From positions 3,311,501 to 3,375,500 of the forward strand of contig NZ_CP038635.1 of assembly GCF_004768545.1 (NCBI RefSeq): a DNA stretch of 64,000 bases, read 5' to 3'. Under the pieces are notes generated by a model, which saw nothing but the letters and a program-made list of their open reading frames with translations, ran no database searches and had not been told where the DNA came from. The stretch's first letter is position 1; each line of letters begins with the position of its first letter. Positions 50,577 to 61,030 of the stretch are shown piece by piece. A program made the translations under genes and the position numbers. This DNA comes from Cupriavidus oxalaticus. GTDB taxonomy: Bacteria; Pseudomonadota; Gammaproteobacteria; Burkholderiales; Burkholderiaceae.

Positions 50577-51683
50577 TCAAGCGACCGTGGCCTCGGTGGG
50601 AGGTTTAAGCACCGCGTGCTGCAGCGTGGCACGCAGGTCGGCGTCCGGCACCGTGGTGATGAACGCCTCGCCGAGCTTCTTCAGCAGGATGAACTTGATG
50701 CTGCCGGCCTCGGCCTTCTTGTCGACCTTCATCATTTCGATATAGCGGTCGGTGCCCAGTTCCGGCGCCACCACCGGCAGGTTGGCTGCCAGCGTCAGTT
50801 CGCGGATGCGGGCGCGGGTCTCGGTGTCGATAAAGCCCAGCCGGTGCGAGAGGTCTGCGGCCATCACCATGCCGCAGCCCACCGCCTCGCCGTGCAGCCA
50901 GGCGCCGTAGCCCATGCCGGCCTCGATCGCATGGCCAAAGGTGTGGCCGAAATTGAGGATGGCACGCAGGCCGCCCTCGCGCTCGTCCTGCGCCACCACG
51001 CCGGCCTTGATTTCACACGAACGTTGCACCGCCACCGCCATCAGCTCGGGGTCGCAGTCGTTCAGCGCCTTGATATTGCGCTCGATCCAGGCAAAGTACT
51101 CGGCGTCGGCAATGGCGCCGTGCTTGATCACCTCGGCCATGCCGGCGGCCAGTTCGCGCGGGGGCAGCGTGCGCAGCGTGTCGATATCGGCGATCACCGC
51201 GTTGGGCTGGTGGAACGCGCCGATCATGTTCTTGCCAAGCGGGTGGTTGATGCCGGTCTTGCCGCCCACCGATGAATCCACCTGCGACAGCAGCGTGGTC
51301 GGCACCTGGATGAACGGCACGCCGCGCATATAGCAGGCGGCGGCAAACCCGGTCATGTCGCCCACCACCCCGCCGCCCAGCGCGACCAGCGTGGTCTTGC
51401 GGTCGGCGCCGGCCTGCAGCAGCGCGTCGAAGATCAGTTTCAGCGTTTCCCACTGCTTGAAGGCCTCGCCGTCGGGCAGCGTGACCGTGCGCACAATCTT
51501 GCCGAGCGACTTCAGGCTGGCCTCGACGCGCGCCGAATAGAGCGGCCCCACGGTCTCATTGGTGACGATGACGGCGTGCTGGCCGCGCACGTGCGGGCGC
51601 AGCAGTTCGGCGTTGTCGAGCAGGCCGGTACCGATATGGATGGGGTAGCTGCGCGCTCCCAGGTCGACTTCAAGCGTGATCAT
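50577..51683 (-). CDS. aroB: 3-dehydroquinate synthase
   Basis: The 368-residue NAD+- and Zn-dependent enzyme converts DAHP to 3-dehydroquinate in the shikimate pathway. [19 protein letters not shown] and [20 protein letters not shown] are signature stretches; zinc ligands include the His in [14 protein letters not shown] and HGEAVGCGM. Its start overlaps the aroK stop by four bases, coupling two shikimate steps. Confidence 0.97.
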   Translation of the reverse strand: MITLEVDLGARSYPIHIGTGLLDNAELLRPHVRGQHAVIVTNETVGPLYSARVEASLKSLGKIVRTVTLPDGEAFKQWETLKLIFDALLQAGADRKTTLVALGGGVVGDMTGFAAACYMRGVPFIQVPTTLLSQVDSSVGGKTGINHPLGKNMIGAFHQPNAVIADIDTLRTLPPRELAAGMAEVIKHGAIADAEYFAWIERNIKALNDCDPELMAVAVQRSCEIKAGVVAQDEREGGLRAILNFGHTFGHAIEAGMGYGAWLHGEAVGCGMVMAADLSHRLGFIDTETRARIRELTLAANLPVVAPELGTDRYIEMMKVDKKAEAGSIKFILLKKLGEAFITTVPDADLRATLQHAVLKPPTEATVA

Positions 51684-52375
51684 GGATGGGTGGGGTCCTG
51701 CGGCGCCGGTTGCGGGGGATCGATCGCGAAGCCGGCCATTTCGAGTTGCATCAGCACCATATTAGCAAGCTGCGCCACCGAAGGCTTGCCGGTTTCGATA
51801 ATGAAATCCGCCACCTCGCGGTAGAGCGGGTCGCGCTGGGCGTACAGCGCCTCGAGCTTGCCCTTGGGGTCTTCGGTCTGCAGCAGCGGGCGGTTGCGGT
51901 CGTGGCGGGTGCGCAGCCACAGGTCGTGGGGGCTCGCGCGCAGGTAGACCACGGTGCCGCGGGCCTTCAGCACCTCGCGGTTTTCGGCGCGCAGCACCGC
52001 GCCGCCGCCGGTGGCCAGCACGATGCCCTGGCGCCCGGCCAGTTCGCGGATCATCGCGGTCTCGCGGTCGCGGAAGCCGGCTTCGCCCTCGACCTCGAAG
52101 ATCACCGGGATGCGCACGCCACAGTGCGCCTCGATCTCGTGGTCGGAATCGAAAAACGGATAATGCAGACGCCGCGCCACCGTGCGGCCCACGGTAGTCT
52201 TGCCGGCGCCCATCAGGCCGACGAAAAAGAGATTGGGTCGATCGGATTCCGGTCGGTCGGATTCCTGTCGATCGGGGTGCGGGCGCGGTGCCGACCCTGT
52301 CGCAGAAGCTGTCACGGGACTGTCGTTCGGGAGCGCGGCGCCTGGGCCGCCCTCCCCGGTTAGGAACTGCATCAT
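51680..52375 (-). CDS. aroK: Shikimate kinase with an N-terminal extension
   Basis: The kinase domain begins at [20 protein letters not shown] (Walker A), with shikimate-binding FFDSDHEIE, the TGGGAVLR loop and [10 protein letters not shown] lid. It phosphorylates shikimate at O3. About 45 residues precede it, including a doubled [13 protein letters not shown] stretch not usual in AroK. The start is uncertain: paired ATGs at 52375/52372 lie after AAGAAG, an ATG at 52402 is further upstream, and a later non-ATG start would shorten the extension. The terminator at 52495 separates it from pilQ. Confidence 0.92.
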   Translation of the reverse strand: MMQFLTGEGGPGAALPNDSPVTASATGSAPRPHPDRQESDRPESDRPNLFFVGLMGAGKTTVGRTVARRLHYPFFDSDHEIEAHCGVRIPVIFEVEGEAGFRDRETAMIRELAGRQGIVLATGGGAVLRAENREVLKARGTVVYLRASPHDLWLRTRHDRNRPLLQTEDPKGKLEALYAQRDPLYREVADFIIETGKPSVAQLANMVLMQLEMAGFAIDPPQPAPQDPTHP

Positions 52376-52494
52376 CTTCTTATGTTGTGGTGCGCACGGC
52401 AAGTGCCGGATGCAGCATCGACCACATCCCCGCGTGTATTGCCGCGCATGCCGGCCTCCTCCTGGCCTGGCTGGCCACCGGTCCAGCCCGGCGG

Positions 52495-52528
52495 CAACAA
52501 AAAAGGCCGCATCTGTCGATGCGGCCTG
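52495..52528 (-). terminator. Terminator after pilQ
   Basis: On the minus strand AGGCCGCATC-GACA-GATGCGGCCT is followed by TTTTTGTTG, closing the pilMNOPQ operon before aroK. Confidence 0.9.
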
Positions 52529-52565
52529 CCAGTCTACTGTATCCGGCGTCGAACCCCCGGTGCGA

Positions 52566-54695
52566 TCACCGCAGCGACACGCTTTCGTTCAGGATCCGCG
52601 GCGTCAGGAACACCAGCAGCTCGGTCCGGTTGCGGACCTTGGCGTTGTTCTTGAAGAGGTAGCCCAGCACCGGGATATCGCCCAGCAGCGGCACCTTGTC
52701 GGTGTCGTTGGACTCGGTCTGCGTGTAGATGCCGCCGATCACCACGGTGCCGCCGTTTTCCACCAGCACCTGCGTCTGCACGTGCTTGGTGTCGATGGCA
52801 AAGCCCGACGTGGTCTGGATACCGACGCTGTCCTTGTTCACGTCCACGTCCAGCAGCACATTGCCTTCAGGCGTGATCTGTGGCGTCACTTCCAGCTTCA
52901 GGTTGGCCTTGCGGAACTGCACCGAGGTGGCGCCGCTGGAGGTGGCGGCCTGGTACGGCAGCTCGGTGCCCTGCTCGATCAGCGCCTTGATGTTGTTGGC
53001 CGTGACCACGCGCGGGCTGGAAATGATCTTGCCCTTGCCGTCCGCCTCGAGCGCCGACAGCTCCAGCGCCAGGAAACGGGTGGCCGCGCTGTTGAACAGG
53101 CTGACCGCGATGTTGGCCGGGTTGGTGCCGTTGATCGAGGCGGCCGGCAGGCTCAGGAACGGGCCGTTGTCCGAGGTCGAGCCCGGCAGCACGTTGTTAT
53201 AGGTGTTGCCGACCTTGGCGTTGTTGTACTGCCCGGCAAAGCCCAGCTTCACGCCGAGGTTGCGGCTGAAGGAATCGGTGGCCTCGACAATGCGCGCCTC
53301 GATGATGACCTGGCGCACCGGGATATCGATCTTGCCGATAAAGCTCTGCACCTCTTCGAGCTTGCTGGCGATATCCGACACGAACAGCTGGTTGGTGCGC
53401 GCATCGGCGGTCAGCGAGCCGCGCTTGGACAACATGCGCGCACTCGCCCCCGCGCCGCCCGCCGCCCCAACGGGGGTCACAGCGCTGCCGCCGCCGGCAC
53501 CCATGCCCAACAGCATCCGGCGCACGTCTTCGGCGCGCTGGTAGTTGAGCTGGAACACCTGGCTGCGGATGGGCTCGAGGTCATTGATCTGCTGCTGCGA
53601 CTCGAGCTCGAGCTTTTCCTTGGTCTGGAGTTCAGCCTTGGGCGCCACCCACAGCACATTGCCGTTGCGGCGCGACGCCAGCCCCTTGGCATCCATCACA
53701 ATCTGCAGGGCCTGGTCCCACGGCACATCCTTCAGCCGCAGCGTGATATTGCCCTGCACGCTTTCGCTGGTGATGATGTTCAGGTTGGTGAAGTCCGCGA
53801 ACACCTGCAGCAGCGAACGGATGTCGATATTCTGGAAATTCAGCGACAGGCGCTCGCCACGGTAGCCCGGGCCGCTGATCAGCTTGGTCGGGTCTTCCTT
53901 GACGGGCCGCACCTCGACCACGAACTGCGTGTCGGTCTGGTAGGAACTGTATTCCCAGTGGCCGCGCGGCTCGATGGTCAGGCGCGCATTGCCGTTGGTG
54001 TCGGAGGCAAGCATGCTCTGCACCGGCGAGCCGAAGTCGCTGACATCGAAGCGCCGCCGCAGGTGGTCAGGCAGCGTGGTGCCGAGGAAATCGACCACCA
54101 CGTTCTTGCCCTGCTGCGCGATATTGATGCCCGAATCGCGCGAGGACAGGTCCACCACCACGCGCCCGGCCCCGTCCGCGCCGCGCCGGAAGTCGATATG
54201 GCGCACCGACGGCCGCGCCGCCGCGGCTGCAGGCGTCGTCGCCGCAGCCGGGGCGAACGTGGGCACGGCGTTCTTGACCGCCGGCGCCACATTATCCAGC
54301 GCCACCACGAAGACATTGCCGCGCTGGTCGGTGCGATAGGTGGCGTTGCGGGTAAGCTCGAGGATCACGCGGGTGCGGTTGCCGATCTGCAGCACGTTGG
54401 CGGCCTTGACCAGCTTGCCGCCGTAGTCATACTGCGCGCGCCCGTTGGCAACGCCGGTATCGGCAAAATCGATCGCGAGCCGTGCGGGGTTCTGGGTGGT
54501 GAAATCGATCGGCTTCTGCGCCAGCGGCCGTTCGAGTTCGACCGTGAACACGGTCTGCTCGCCGACCGTGCTGACGTCCACCGCCTTGATCCGGTTGCTC
54601 TGTGCCAGTGCCGCCGGTGCGGCACTGAGCAGCAACAGCGCGAGCGTCGCGCTTGCGGCGCCCGCGAGCGCACGGTACCAGCGCGCGGGGGTCAT
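52566..54695 (-). CDS. pilQ: Type IV pilus secretin PilQ
   Basis: The ATG at 54695 overlaps the pilP stop (ATGA) and is followed by a signal peptide ([23 protein letters not shown]), giving 709 residues. Two N-terminal AMIN regions (about 35-230) bind peptidoglycan. STN/secretin N domains follow ([20 protein letters not shown]), then the secretin pore domain with [15 protein letters not shown] and [14 protein letters not shown] near the end. It forms the outer-membrane gated channel for the pilus fibre. It is the last gene of pilMNOPQ. Confidence 0.96.
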   Translation of the reverse strand: MTPARWYRALAGAASATLALLLLSAAPAALAQSNRIKAVDVSTVGEQTVFTVELERPLAQKPIDFTTQNPARLAIDFADTGVANGRAQYDYGGKLVKAANVLQIGNRTRVILELTRNATYRTDQRGNVFVVALDNVAPAVKNAVPTFAPAAATTPAAAAARPSVRHIDFRRGADGAGRVVVDLSSRDSGINIAQQGKNVVVDFLGTTLPDHLRRRFDVSDFGSPVQSMLASDTNGNARLTIEPRGHWEYSSYQTDTQFVVEVRPVKEDPTKLISGPGYRGERLSLNFQNIDIRSLLQVFADFTNLNIITSESVQGNITLRLKDVPWDQALQIVMDAKGLASRRNGNVLWVAPKAELQTKEKLELESQQQINDLEPIRSQVFQLNYQRAEDVRRMLLGMGAGGGSAVTPVGAAGGAGASARMLSKRGSLTADARTNQLFVSDIASKLEEVQSFIGKIDIPVRQVIIEARIVEATDSFSRNLGVKLGFAGQYNNAKVGNTYNNVLPGSTSDNGPFLSLPAASINGTNPANIAVSLFNSAATRFLALELSALEADGKGKIISSPRVVTANNIKALIEQGTELPYQAATSSGATSVQFRKANLKLEVTPQITPEGNVLLDVDVNKDSVGIQTTSGFAIDTKHVQTQVLVENGGTVVIGGIYTQTESNDTDKVPLLGDIPVLGYLFKNNAKVRNRTELLVFLTPRILNESVSLR

Positions 54696-55270
54696 GCCGA
54701 CACCTCCAGCTTGAGGCTGGTCATTTTCTCTTTCCACTCGGATACCCCCTCCCGGACTAATTCGCGCAACACGATCTCCTGATCGGTGATGCGGACCACC
54801 CGGCCGTAACTCTGGCCGAGATACTGACCCACCTTTACGTGGTGGATCTTGTTATCGACGCGTACGATGCCGAAGGTTTCCCCCTGCTTCTTCAGCATCC
54901 CGAGCATCTTGAAATTCTCGAGGGGGTAGTCTTCCAGCGGCTGGCGCGGCCGCCCGGCTTCGGGCGAATCCGACAGCGTCTTGTTCAGTTCGCCGATCTT
55001 GGCCTGGGCGAAGGGCTCCGGCGCATTGGCCGCGGCATATTCGCGCGCCACGTAGGGCTTGGCTTCGGGCAACGGCTCGGGCGGCTTGGCGCGGGCGTTG
55101 CGCGTGGCGTCCATCCACTGGCGCAGCGCGTCTTCGTCGCTGGCGCCACACGCGCCCAGCAGGCCGACGGCCAGCGCCGCTGCCGCCATCACGCGGGGCG
55201 ATGCCCGCAGGCGCCGCCATGCCGGGCCGCCAGGACGATGGGCGCAATGGGTGCGATGGGTGCGGCTCAT
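54692..55270 (-). CDS. pilP: Type IV pilus inner-membrane lipoprotein PilP
   Basis: The 192-residue protein has a positively charged start, a hydrophobic stretch and lipobox LLGAC. A flexible Pro-rich region follows, then the PilP beta-domain (PLENFKMLGMLKKQGETFGI to IVLRELV). It links the PilN/PilO assembly to PilQ through the periplasm. It overlaps pilO and pilQ by four bases at each end. Confidence 0.95.
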   Translation of the reverse strand: MSRTHRTHCAHRPGGPAWRRLRASPRVMAAAALAVGLLGACGASDEDALRQWMDATRNARAKPPEPLPEAKPYVAREYAAANAPEPFAQAKIGELNKTLSDSPEAGRPRQPLEDYPLENFKMLGMLKKQGETFGIVRVDNKIHHVKVGQYLGQSYGRVVRITDQEIVLRELVREGVSEWKEKMTSLKLEVSA

Positions 55271-55938
55271 TTGGCACCTCCCGTCTTGGCCGCGGCGGCA
55301 GCCGCGGCGGCCTTGCGTTGCGCGGCCTGCTCGTCAGGATCGAGCGCACGGTACGCCATTGCGACCGCCTCCATGGAGAGTCCACCCTCCTTGGTATGGG
55401 CAAGCTGCAGGCTCTGCATCGACACGATCCGCGACAGCGCGGCCACGTCGGCGTTGAATTGCGCCACCTCGTGGTAGCGGCCGGTCACGCGCAGGTTCAC
55501 CGGGATCTCGGCAAAGTAAGGCTTGAGCACCGCCGCCTGTGGCTTGAACAGCTCGAACTGCAGGCCGCGCGCCACGCCGGCATGGTTGACGTCGGCCAGC
55601 AGCGCGTCCATCTCGGTCTTGTTGGGCAGTTGCCGCTCCAGCAGCGCGACGCGTTGCTCGACCTGCTTTTTCTGCTCGCGCAATGCGTCGAGGTTGGCCA
55701 CCTGCGCCACCTTGGTCTGGTACGCCTGCTTCAGGTTTTCCTGTTCCAGCCGCTGGCGGCCGAGCTCGTCGAACTTGCCGCTCCAGTAGAACTGCCAGCC
55801 GAGCAGCAGCACCAGCGCCGCGGCCATCACGGCGAACAGCACGCGCGGCGCGGCCGGCCACGTTTCCGGCTCGTTGAGGTTGAGCCCGCGGAACTGGCTC
55901 GTCAGGTCGGCCAGGTTGATTTCGGTATTGAGCGCCAT
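55267..55938 (-). CDS. pilO: Type IV pilus assembly protein PilO
   Basis: From ATG 55938 the protein has 223 residues: a short cytoplasmic N-terminus, one membrane helix (VLFAVMAAALVLLLGWQFYW), a coiled coil (LGRQRLEQENLKQAYQTKVA to VEQRVALLERQL), and the PilO ferredoxin-like domain. It pairs with PilN. The open frame continues to 56943 through pilN in another frame, which is a GC3 artefact. The Ala-rich C-terminus (AAAAAAAAKTGGAK) overlaps pilP. Confidence 0.95.
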   Translation of the reverse strand: MALNTEINLADLTSQFRGLNLNEPETWPAAPRVLFAVMAAALVLLLGWQFYWSGKFDELGRQRLEQENLKQAYQTKVAQVANLDALREQKKQVEQRVALLERQLPNKTEMDALLADVNHAGVARGLQFELFKPQAAVLKPYFAEIPVNLRVTGRYHEVAQFNADVAALSRIVSMQSLQLAHTKEGGLSMEAVAMAYRALDPDEQAAQRKAAAAAAAAKTGGAK

Positions 55939-55940
55939 GG

Positions 55941-56624
55941 TCAGGCTGCCTTTCCGGATGCGGCTGCAGGTGCGGGAGCTGAAGCGGGTGCTGAAGCAGG
56001 TGCGCCGGCGGGATTGCCCGCCGTACCCTTCTTGCCATTGGCGTCCGGCGCCTCCGGCGCGCGGTACGCGAAGCGCATCGAGAAATCGAACAGCCGGCGC
56101 TGCTCGCGCAGGTTGTTGGTCATCGTGACCGCCTTGGACTCGACCAGCTCGGCCTTGTCCAGCCACGGCACGTCGCCAAGGTTGCGCAGCAGTTCGGAGA
56201 TGCGCTCGTTGGACTGGGCCACGCCGGCGATGGTGAAGGCCTCGCCCGCCTGCTTCAGACTGGTCAGGTAGACCCCTTCCGGCACCTGGCGCACCAGTTC
56301 TTCCAGCAGCTGGACCGGGCGGTTGCGCTCGGTCTGCAGGCTTTCCACCGCCTTCTGGCGCTGCAGCAGCGCGTCGATATCCTTCTTGAGGTTGTTGACC
56401 TCGCGGATCTGGCCATCGAGCCTGGCGTTCTCCGCGCTCAGCACCTGGTTCAGCGCGACCACGGAGTCGATACGACCGTCGATATAGAGCCCGCCCAGCA
56501 GCACGACGGCGGCACCGGCCGCGGCCGCACCGCCGAGCAGGGAATAGACCTTCTTGCGCCGCGCCGCCTTGCGGGCTTCGTGGTAAGGCAGCAGGTTGAC
56601 CGAAGGCAGCGTGTTCGTGGACAT
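55941..56624 (-). CDS. pilN: Type IV pilus assembly protein PilN
   Basis: The 227-residue protein carries the PilM-binding motif VNLLPYHEARKAARRKK at its N-terminus (INLLP-type), then a membrane helix and a coiled-coil/ferredoxin-like periplasmic domain with EGVYLTSLKQAGEAFTIAG. The tail after residue 200 is Ala/Pro-rich (PAGAPASAPASAPAPAAA). It lies two bases before pilO and 18 bases after pilM. Confidence 0.95.
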   Translation of the reverse strand: MSTNTLPSVNLLPYHEARKAARRKKVYSLLGGAAAAGAAVVLLGGLYIDGRIDSVVALNQVLSAENARLDGQIREVNNLKKDIDALLQRQKAVESLQTERNRPVQLLEELVRQVPEGVYLTSLKQAGEAFTIAGVAQSNERISELLRNLGDVPWLDKAELVESKAVTMTNNLREQRRLFDFSMRFAYRAPEAPDANGKKGTAGNPAGAPASAPASAPAPAAASGKAA

Positions 56625-56642
56625 TCGAATGCCTCCGGTGCG

Positions 56643-57728
56643 TTATTGCAGGCCGCGCAGGGCCAGGCCGGCACTGACGATATACGCCGGCAGGTCGCGC
56701 TGCAGGTAGCGCTCGTTGACCTTGGCGTTGGTCGCCATGTTGGCGAACGGATTCGCCAGCGTGGTGGTGATCTTGGTCTGCTGCTGGATCGCCGCCTGCA
56801 CGCCCAGCAGCGAGGCATGGCCGCCCGACAGCAGGATCTCGTCGACGCGTCCCAGGCTGGAGCTGGCGATGAAGTTGCCGATCGCGGCCTGCACTTCCAG
56901 CGCCAGCGCATCGAGCGACGGCTTGAGCAGTTGCGCGCGCCACGCTTCGGGCAGCGTGTTCTTGCGCTTCTTGATCTCGGCCTTGAGCGCATCGAGCGTG
57001 AACATGCGCGCCGCGCTCTGCGTGAGCTGGTCGCCGTAGCTGTTCAGCGGCTGTTCGTAGAGCTCTTTCCAGCCCTGGTAGAAGATCGCCTTGGAGCGGC
57101 TGCCGCCCAGGTGGACCACCGCCACCACGGGCAGCGCGCGGGCATCGGCTTCGGACATCTCCTGGGGCACGCCCAGCATCTGCACGATCGAGCGCTGCAC
57201 CGCGTACTCTTCGACGTCCATCACCTGCGGCTTGAGCCCGGCCATCTCGGCGGCGGTCACGCGCTCCTGCACGCGGTCGCTGTTGGCAGCGGTGACGCGC
57301 ACGCCGATGCCGCCCTCGGTCTCGCTGGGGCCGATCACGGCGAAGTCGAAATTGACCGCCTGCGATGGCGGATAGAGCCGGTGTGCCTCGGACTCGACCT
57401 GCGAATACAGTTCGTCCTCGGACAGGTTGTCCGGCAGGCTGACGGTCTGCGACTCGGTCAGCATGGACGGCACGCCCAGCACCACGTCTTTCGAGCGGAT
57501 GCCGGCCTTGCCGAGCGCACGCCTGAGCGCGATCCCGACGGCTTCAATGTTGATGACGTTGCCATCGGCAACGGCATTGCGGTCCAGCAGTTCGCTGGCG
57601 CACTTTTCCAGCCGATAGTCGTGCTTGCCGCCACCGACGGACAACTCGACTACCTTGATACTGGAAGACCCGATATCCACGCCGACCGTAGTCCGGCGCA
57701 GAAGCCCCGACAAAATGCCCCGTCGCAA
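56643..57728 (-). CDS. pilM: Type IV pilus assembly ATPase-like protein PilM
   Basis: PilM is an actin-like cytoplasmic protein that binds PilN. The nucleotide-binding fold shows TTVGVDIGSSSIKVVELS near the start, VVHLGGSRSKAIF in the middle, and DEILLSGGHASLLGVQ toward the end. The start is unclear: I prefer a TTG at 57728 preceded by AGGGGGG, about 361 residues, but a GTG at 57758 gives ten more. It is first in pilMNOPQ and divergent from ponA. Confidence 0.94.
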   Translation of the reverse strand: MRRGILSGLLRRTTVGVDIGSSSIKVVELSVGGGKHDYRLEKCASELLDRNAVADGNVINIEAVGIALRRALGKAGIRSKDVVLGVPSMLTESQTVSLPDNLSEDELYSQVESEAHRLYPPSQAVNFDFAVIGPSETEGGIGVRVTAANSDRVQERVTAAEMAGLKPQVMDVEEYAVQRSIVQMLGVPQEMSEADARALPVVAVVHLGGSRSKAIFYQGWKELYEQPLNSYGDQLTQSAARMFTLDALKAEIKKRKNTLPEAWRAQLLKPSLDALALEVQAAIGNFIASSSLGRVDEILLSGGHASLLGVQAAIQQQTKITTTLANPFANMATNAKVNERYLQRDLPAYIVSAGLALRGLQ

Positions 57729-58092
57729 GGTGACCCCCCTGACTTTGAACTCGCCCACGGCTTGTACGCTCTAATCGGGCGAGCCTTGTTTCTTGACCGA
57801 AACACTTGCTCTTATATGTTGGCCGATTCTCACAAAAACCGGCACCGGTGGCAATGTGCCGGTCTGACCACGATTCCTTTTTCAGACGGCTCTCGCCAAT
57901 CCGTTGTCAAAACCCCACGGTCGTCGGGTTCCCTTCCGCCTAAGCTTGCTGCATGTAACTTCGCCCTGCATGCCGCCTTCCGCTGTCTTACATCTTGTAA
58001 CAGCACTGTAGCGACGCGCGGGGCACTGCGCGCCCGGCACGCCCGATGCCGGAAGATATAATGCCCGGCACCCCTGACTAGGTATTTTCCTT
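57729..58092. promoter_or_regulatory. Divergent pilM/ponA intergenic region
   Basis: The region holds no gene. On the plus strand a TATAAT lies at 58057-58062, 31 bases before the ponA ATG, a good -10 candidate, though no clear -35 is present 17 bases upstream. On the minus strand a CATATAAGAG near 57811-57820 could serve pilM. An AT-richer stretch is at about 57780-57840. Confidence 0.5.
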
Positions 58093-60465
58093 ATGGCCAC
58101 AGCACAACAGAAGCATCCTGCCCGCCGCCCGATCTGGGCGCGCTTCATGTTCTGGGCGGTGGGGCTGGTTGTTGCCGGTGCCGTCATGATCGCGCTGCTG
58201 CTCGGCTATGCGCTGCTGGTGGCCGCGCCCAACCTGCCCTCGCTGGACACCATCACCGACTACCGGCCCAAGATCCCGCTGCGGATCTACACGGCGGACA
58301 ATGTGCTGATCGGCGAGTTCGGCGAAGAGCGCCGCAACTTCGTGCCGATCGCCGAAATCCCCGACGTGATGAAAAAGGCCGTCCTGGCGATCGAGGACGA
58401 CCGCTTCTACGAACACGGCGGCGTCGACTTCGTCGGCGTGATGCGCGCGGGACTGGCCAACCTGCGCGGGGGCCTGTCGCAAGGTGCGTCGACCATCACC
58501 ATGCAGGTGGCGCGCAACTTCTTCCTGTCGAGCGAGAAGACCTACACCCGCAAGATCTACGAAATGCTGCTGGCGTACAAGATCGAGGCCAACCTGAACA
58601 AGGACCAGATCCTCGAGCTGTACATGAACCAGATCTACCTGGGCCAGCGCGCATACGGCTTCGACAGCGCCGCGCGCGTGTACTTCGGCAAGTCGGTGCG
58701 CGACGTGACGCCGGCCGAGGCCGCGATGCTGGCCGGCCTGCCCAAGGCGCCGTCGGCGTACAACCCGGTGGTCAACCCCCGCCGCGCCAAGGTGCGCCAG
58801 GAATACATCCTGCAGCGCATGCGCGACCTGCGCTACATCAGCCCCGAGCAATACGACGCGGCGGTGCGCGAGGAACTGAAGGTGCGCACCGAGGGCAACG
58901 AGTTCTCGACCCATGCCGAGTACGTCGCCGAAATCGTGCGCCAGCTGATGTACGCGCAGTACCGTGAAGAAACCTACACGCGTGGCCTGACCGTCTACAC
59001 CACGCTGACCAAGCCCGACCAGGATGCCGCGTACGAAGCCGTGCGCACCGGCATCATGAACTACGAGCGCAAGCACGGCTACCGCGGCCCCGAGGCCTTT
59101 GTCGACCTGCCTTCCGATCCGGCCGAGCGCGAGCAGGCGATCGACGATGCGCTGGTCGAGCACCCGGGCAGCGGCGACCTGCGCTCGGCCGTGGTCACCA
59201 GCGTGTCATCCAAGCAGGTCAAGGCCACGCTGCTGTCGGGCGAGGTGGCGACCATCGAAGGCTCGGCGCTGCGCTTTATCTCGCCGTCTATGTCGGCGAA
59301 CGCGCAGCCCAAGATGAAGATGCGCCCCGGCGCGATCATCCGCGTGACGCAGGATGACAAGGGCAACTGGTCGGTCACGCAGCTGCCGGAAGTAGCCGCC
59401 GCGTTCGTGTCGCTGAACCCGCAGGACGGCGAGATCCGCTCCATGGTGGGCGGCTTCGACTTCAACCGCAACAAGTTCAACCACGTGACGCAGGCCTGGC
59501 GCCAGCCGGGTTCGAGCTTCAAGCCGTTCATCTATTCGGCGGCGCTGGAGAAGGGCTTCTCGCCGGCCACGGTGATCAACGACGCGCCGCTGACGATCGG
59601 TCCCGATACCGGCGGGCAGGTGTGGGAGCCGAAGAACTACGACGGCCGCTTCGAAGGCCCGATGACCATGCGCCGCGCGCTGGCCAAATCCAAGAACCTG
59701 GTTTCGGTGCGGATCCTGCGCGCGATCGGCACGCAGTATGCGCAGGACTACATCACCCGCTTCGGCTTCGAGGCCGACAAGCATCCCGCCTATCTGCCGA
59801 TGGCGCTGGGCTCCGGCGCCGTGACGCCGCTGCAGATGGCGGGCGCATACTCGGTGTTTGCCAACGGCGGCTACCGCGTCAACCCTTACCTGATCCAGAA
59901 GGTTGTGGACGCGCGCGGCAACGTGATCTCCGAAACCCATCCGCAACGCGCCGGCACCGATGCCGTGCGCGTGCTCGACGCACGCACCGCGTTTATCGCC
60001 GACACCATGCTGCGCGACGTGGTCCGCTTTGGCACCGCCAACAGCGCCAAGCAGCGCCTGGGCCGCAACGACCTGGCCGGCAAGACCGGTACCACCAACG
60101 ATGCGGTCGATGCCTGGTTCGCCGGCTACACGCCTAACCTGGTGGCGATTGCCTGGATGGGCTACGACCAGCCCAAGAGCCTGGGCGTGCGCGAGACCGG
60201 TGGCGGGCTGGCGCTGCCGATCTGGGTCGGCTACATGAGCAAGGCGCTCAAGGGCGTGCCCGAGTCGCCGGAGCGGCCGGCGCCCGAAGGCGTGCTGATG
60301 GTGGGCGGCGACTGGACCTTTGAGGAGAACGCGGGCGGAGCCGGCGTGGCCTCGGTCGGCCTGGGCGACCCGTGGCCGGGCAAGCCGGACGAATCCTCGA
60401 CGGCACCGGCGCCGGATACCGAGCAGGAGAAGAAGAAGATCCTGGAAATGTTCGGCGGCGCCTGA
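58093..60465 (+). CDS. ponA: Penicillin-binding protein 1A (bifunctional glycosyltransferase/transpeptidase)
   Basis: The 790-residue protein has a membrane anchor (MFWAVGLVVAGAVMIALLLG). The GT51 glycosyltransferase domain shows AIEDDRFYEHGGVD with catalytic Glu and QGASTITMQVARN. An OB-like insertion is followed by the transpeptidase domain with SSFK (in RQPGSSFKPFIYS), KSKN and KTGTTNDAVDAWFAG, the three penicillin-binding motifs. It polymerises and crosslinks peptidoglycan. Its divergence from pilM is a conserved arrangement in proteobacteria. Confidence 0.97.
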   Translation: MATAQQKHPARRPIWARFMFWAVGLVVAGAVMIALLLGYALLVAAPNLPSLDTITDYRPKIPLRIYTADNVLIGEFGEERRNFVPIAEIPDVMKKAVLAIEDDRFYEHGGVDFVGVMRAGLANLRGGLSQGASTITMQVARNFFLSSEKTYTRKIYEMLLAYKIEANLNKDQILELYMNQIYLGQRAYGFDSAARVYFGKSVRDVTPAEAAMLAGLPKAPSAYNPVVNPRRAKVRQEYILQRMRDLRYISPEQYDAAVREELKVRTEGNEFSTHAEYVAEIVRQLMYAQYREETYTRGLTVYTTLTKPDQDAAYEAVRTGIMNYERKHGYRGPEAFVDLPSDPAEREQAIDDALVEHPGSGDLRSAVVTSVSSKQVKATLLSGEVATIEGSALRFISPSMSANAQPKMKMRPGAIIRVTQDDKGNWSVTQLPEVAAAFVSLNPQDGEIRSMVGGFDFNRNKFNHVTQAWRQPGSSFKPFIYSAALEKGFSPATVINDAPLTIGPDTGGQVWEPKNYDGRFEGPMTMRRALAKSKNLVSVRILRAIGTQYAQDYITRFGFEADKHPAYLPMALGSGAVTPLQMAGAYSVFANGGYRVNPYLIQKVVDARGNVISETHPQRAGTDAVRVLDARTAFIADTMLRDVVRFGTANSAKQRLGRNDLAGKTGTTNDAVDAWFAGYTPNLVAIAWMGYDQPKSLGVRETGGGLALPIWVGYMSKALKGVPESPERPAPEGVLMVGGDWTFEENAGGAGVASVGLGDPWPGKPDESSTAPAPDTEQEKKKILEMFGGA

Positions 60466-60490
60466 TTGCTCCGCAGTATCGCCAGAATGC

Positions 60491-60527
60491 AGAAAAGCCG
60501 GCCATGGCCGGCTTTTTCTTTGCGCAA
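60491..60527. terminator. Terminator between convergent ponA and cyaY
   Basis: AAAAGCCGGCCATGGCCGGCTTTTT is a near-perfect palindrome with A- and T-runs on both sides, suitable for both directions. Confidence 0.88.
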
Positions 60528-60540
60528 CGCGTGCTTTGCT

Positions 60541-60876
60541 TCAGCCCAGCTTGAGGATGGCGCCGGCCTGCTCGCTCACATAGCCCGACAGCGCCGCGTA
60601 CAGTTCGCCGCCATTGCGCGTGTCGACCCAGCGCTCGCCGTCGCGGCGGAAGTGGAAGCCGCCGGAGCGCGCCGCCACCCACAGTTCCTGCATCGGCGCC
60701 TGGCTGTTGATGATGATCTTGGAGCCGTTCTCGAACTCCAGTTCCATCACGTTGCCGGTGCGGCTGATTTCCACATCGGCATCGGCCGCGTCGGCGGCCG
60801 CTTCGACCGCGGCTTCGATGCGGTCCAGTTCCTCGGTGGCCAGGGCCAGGAACTCGCTTTCGCTCAAGGGGGGCAT
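60541..60876 (-). CDS. cyaY: Frataxin-like iron-sulfur assembly regulator CyaY
   Basis: The 111-residue protein is bacterial frataxin. The first acidic helix (MPPLSESEFLALATEELDRIEAAVE) is followed by the beta-sheet with VMELEFENGSKIIINSQ, PMQELWVAARSGGFHF and a Trp strand (GERWVDT). It binds iron and the cysteine desulfurase IscS to tune Fe-S cluster assembly. The ATG at 60876 follows a G-rich run less clearly than usual. The frame continues far upstream only because of GC3 bias. It is divergent from lptM. Confidence 0.95.
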   Translation of the reverse strand: MPPLSESEFLALATEELDRIEAAVEAAADAADADVEISRTGNVMELEFENGSKIIINSQAPMQELWVAARSGGFHFRRDGERWVDTRNGGELYAALSGYVSEQAGAILKLG

Positions 60877-61030
60877 GCTAAACTCCGAGACCGCCGTTGC
60901 CGCCGCTGCCCGGACCGGGCGTACGTGGCGCGAACGGCTTTTTTGTTGAGAATTCATGTTGCGCAGCGCCTCGGCGATCCGGCCGCGCCGGACTCCGCCA
61001 ACGTCATGCCAACAGCCTAAAGGACGACCG

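Noticed and set aside
55939..56943. Apparent pilN-pilO fusion frame of 558 codons
   Set aside because: The extra residues are an off-frame reading of pilN. PilO starts at 55938 and PilN is complete in its own frame.
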